Origin: a bacterium
GTDB taxonomy: Bacteria > Patescibacteriota > Gracilibacteria > JAUYGZ01
Assembly: GCA_030690415.1 (NCBI GenBank)
Contig: JAUYGZ010000028.1
Coordinates: 1-33,381, forward strand
Direction of reading: 5' to 3'
DNA: 33,381 bases
The stretch's first letter is position 1. The number at the start of each line of letters is the position of its first letter. Both the position numbers and the translations under genes were made by a program. Positions 33,221 through 33,381 of this stretch are shown here, piece after piece. The notes under the pieces are model-generated. The model saw only the letters and a program-made list of their open reading frames with translations, had not been told where the DNA came from and did not search any database.

Positions 33221-33381
33221 ATGGATTTCCCCCTCCTCACCCCGCTGCAATGGGCCCTCATCGGCGCAGTAGCCATCTGGGACCTCATCTGGAAAGGCAT
33301 CGCACTCTGGCACAGCAGCCGAAACAACCAGACCGCTTGGTTTATTGCCTCACTCATAGTGAACTCGGCAGGCATTCTCCC
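33221..33381 (+). CDS. DUF5652-like small membrane protein, 3' end beyond window
   Basis: The frame from ATG 33221 reads MDFPLLTPLQWALIGAVAIW and then DLIWKGIALWHSSRNNQ, with an Ile/Leu-rich second helix starting at WFIASLIVNSAGIL, and is cut by the window edge. This matches the two-helix DUF5652 proteins common in CPR genomes. Function is unknown. Confidence 0.75.
   Translation, partial: MDFPLLTPLQWALIGAVAIWDLIWKGIALWHSSRNNQTAWFIASLIVNSAGIL

Overview
The window looks like a piece of a Candidate Phyla Radiation (Patescibacteria) genome, most likely a Peregrinibacteria-type lineage. That placement is inferred from gene content: a DUF5652 gene, a DUF5665-like gene, a form III RuBisCO relative, a stand-alone 5'-3' exonuclease, a tandem ThyX-like protein and large secreted SpvB/RHS proteins. 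TGA acts as a normal stop (for example the exonuclease stop sits one base before the prmC ATG), so the UGA=Gly code of Gracilibacteria/Absconditabacteria does not apply. Most genes lack a clear Shine-Dalgarno sequence and several have very short predicted leaders.

Left part (1-9.4 kb), secreted proteins: a divergently transcribed subtilisin-family protease that runs off the left edge, a small FG-GAP-like secreted protein, and a 1892-residue SpvB/RHS protein whose AT-rich C-terminal tip ends in a LysM domain. Next (9.5-12.4 kb): a lipoprotein, a RuBisCO-like protein that has lost essentially every catalytic residue, and a convergent gene that looks like the C-terminal half of a glycogen-synthase-type glycosyltransferase. 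From 12.5 to 16 kb: a 5'-3' exonuclease and prmC, then a three-gene opposite-strand operon (small membrane protein, PH-like membrane protein, glutamine amidotransferase).

Middle (16-18.3 kb): tRNA-Arg(TCG) with a 21-bp direct repeat of its 3' end, a candidate structured RNA, a palindrome-overlapped promoter and a GRDP-like gene, followed on the other strand by a metal-site-less metallo-beta-lactamase-fold protein and a DUF5665-like membrane protein. From 18.4 to 26.3 kb, mostly housekeeping genes: a tandem ThyX-like protein, a SerA-like dehydrogenase, a UvrC carrying an inserted GNAT-like domain, MazG, a conserved unknown and TyrRS.

Right part (26.4-33.4 kb): the two pyridoxal-5'-phosphate synthase genes pdxT and pdxS are present but separated by a MazEF-like module, an SLH-domain surface protein with a G10 tract at its promoter, and a PIN-type toxin-antitoxin pair. 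The window ends with a CIRCE-controlled groES-groEL operon, a strong terminator and the start of a DUF5652 gene.

A family of short tandem heptamer repeats (period 7, CAACCNA-like) recurs at seven sites, both inside genes (RHS, prmC, uvrC) and immediately before two start codons (mazG, groEL). The most unusual items are the RuBisCO-derived pseudoenzyme, the GNAT-like insertion in UvrC, the heptamer repeats, and the tRNA-adjacent repeat and RNA-like structure.
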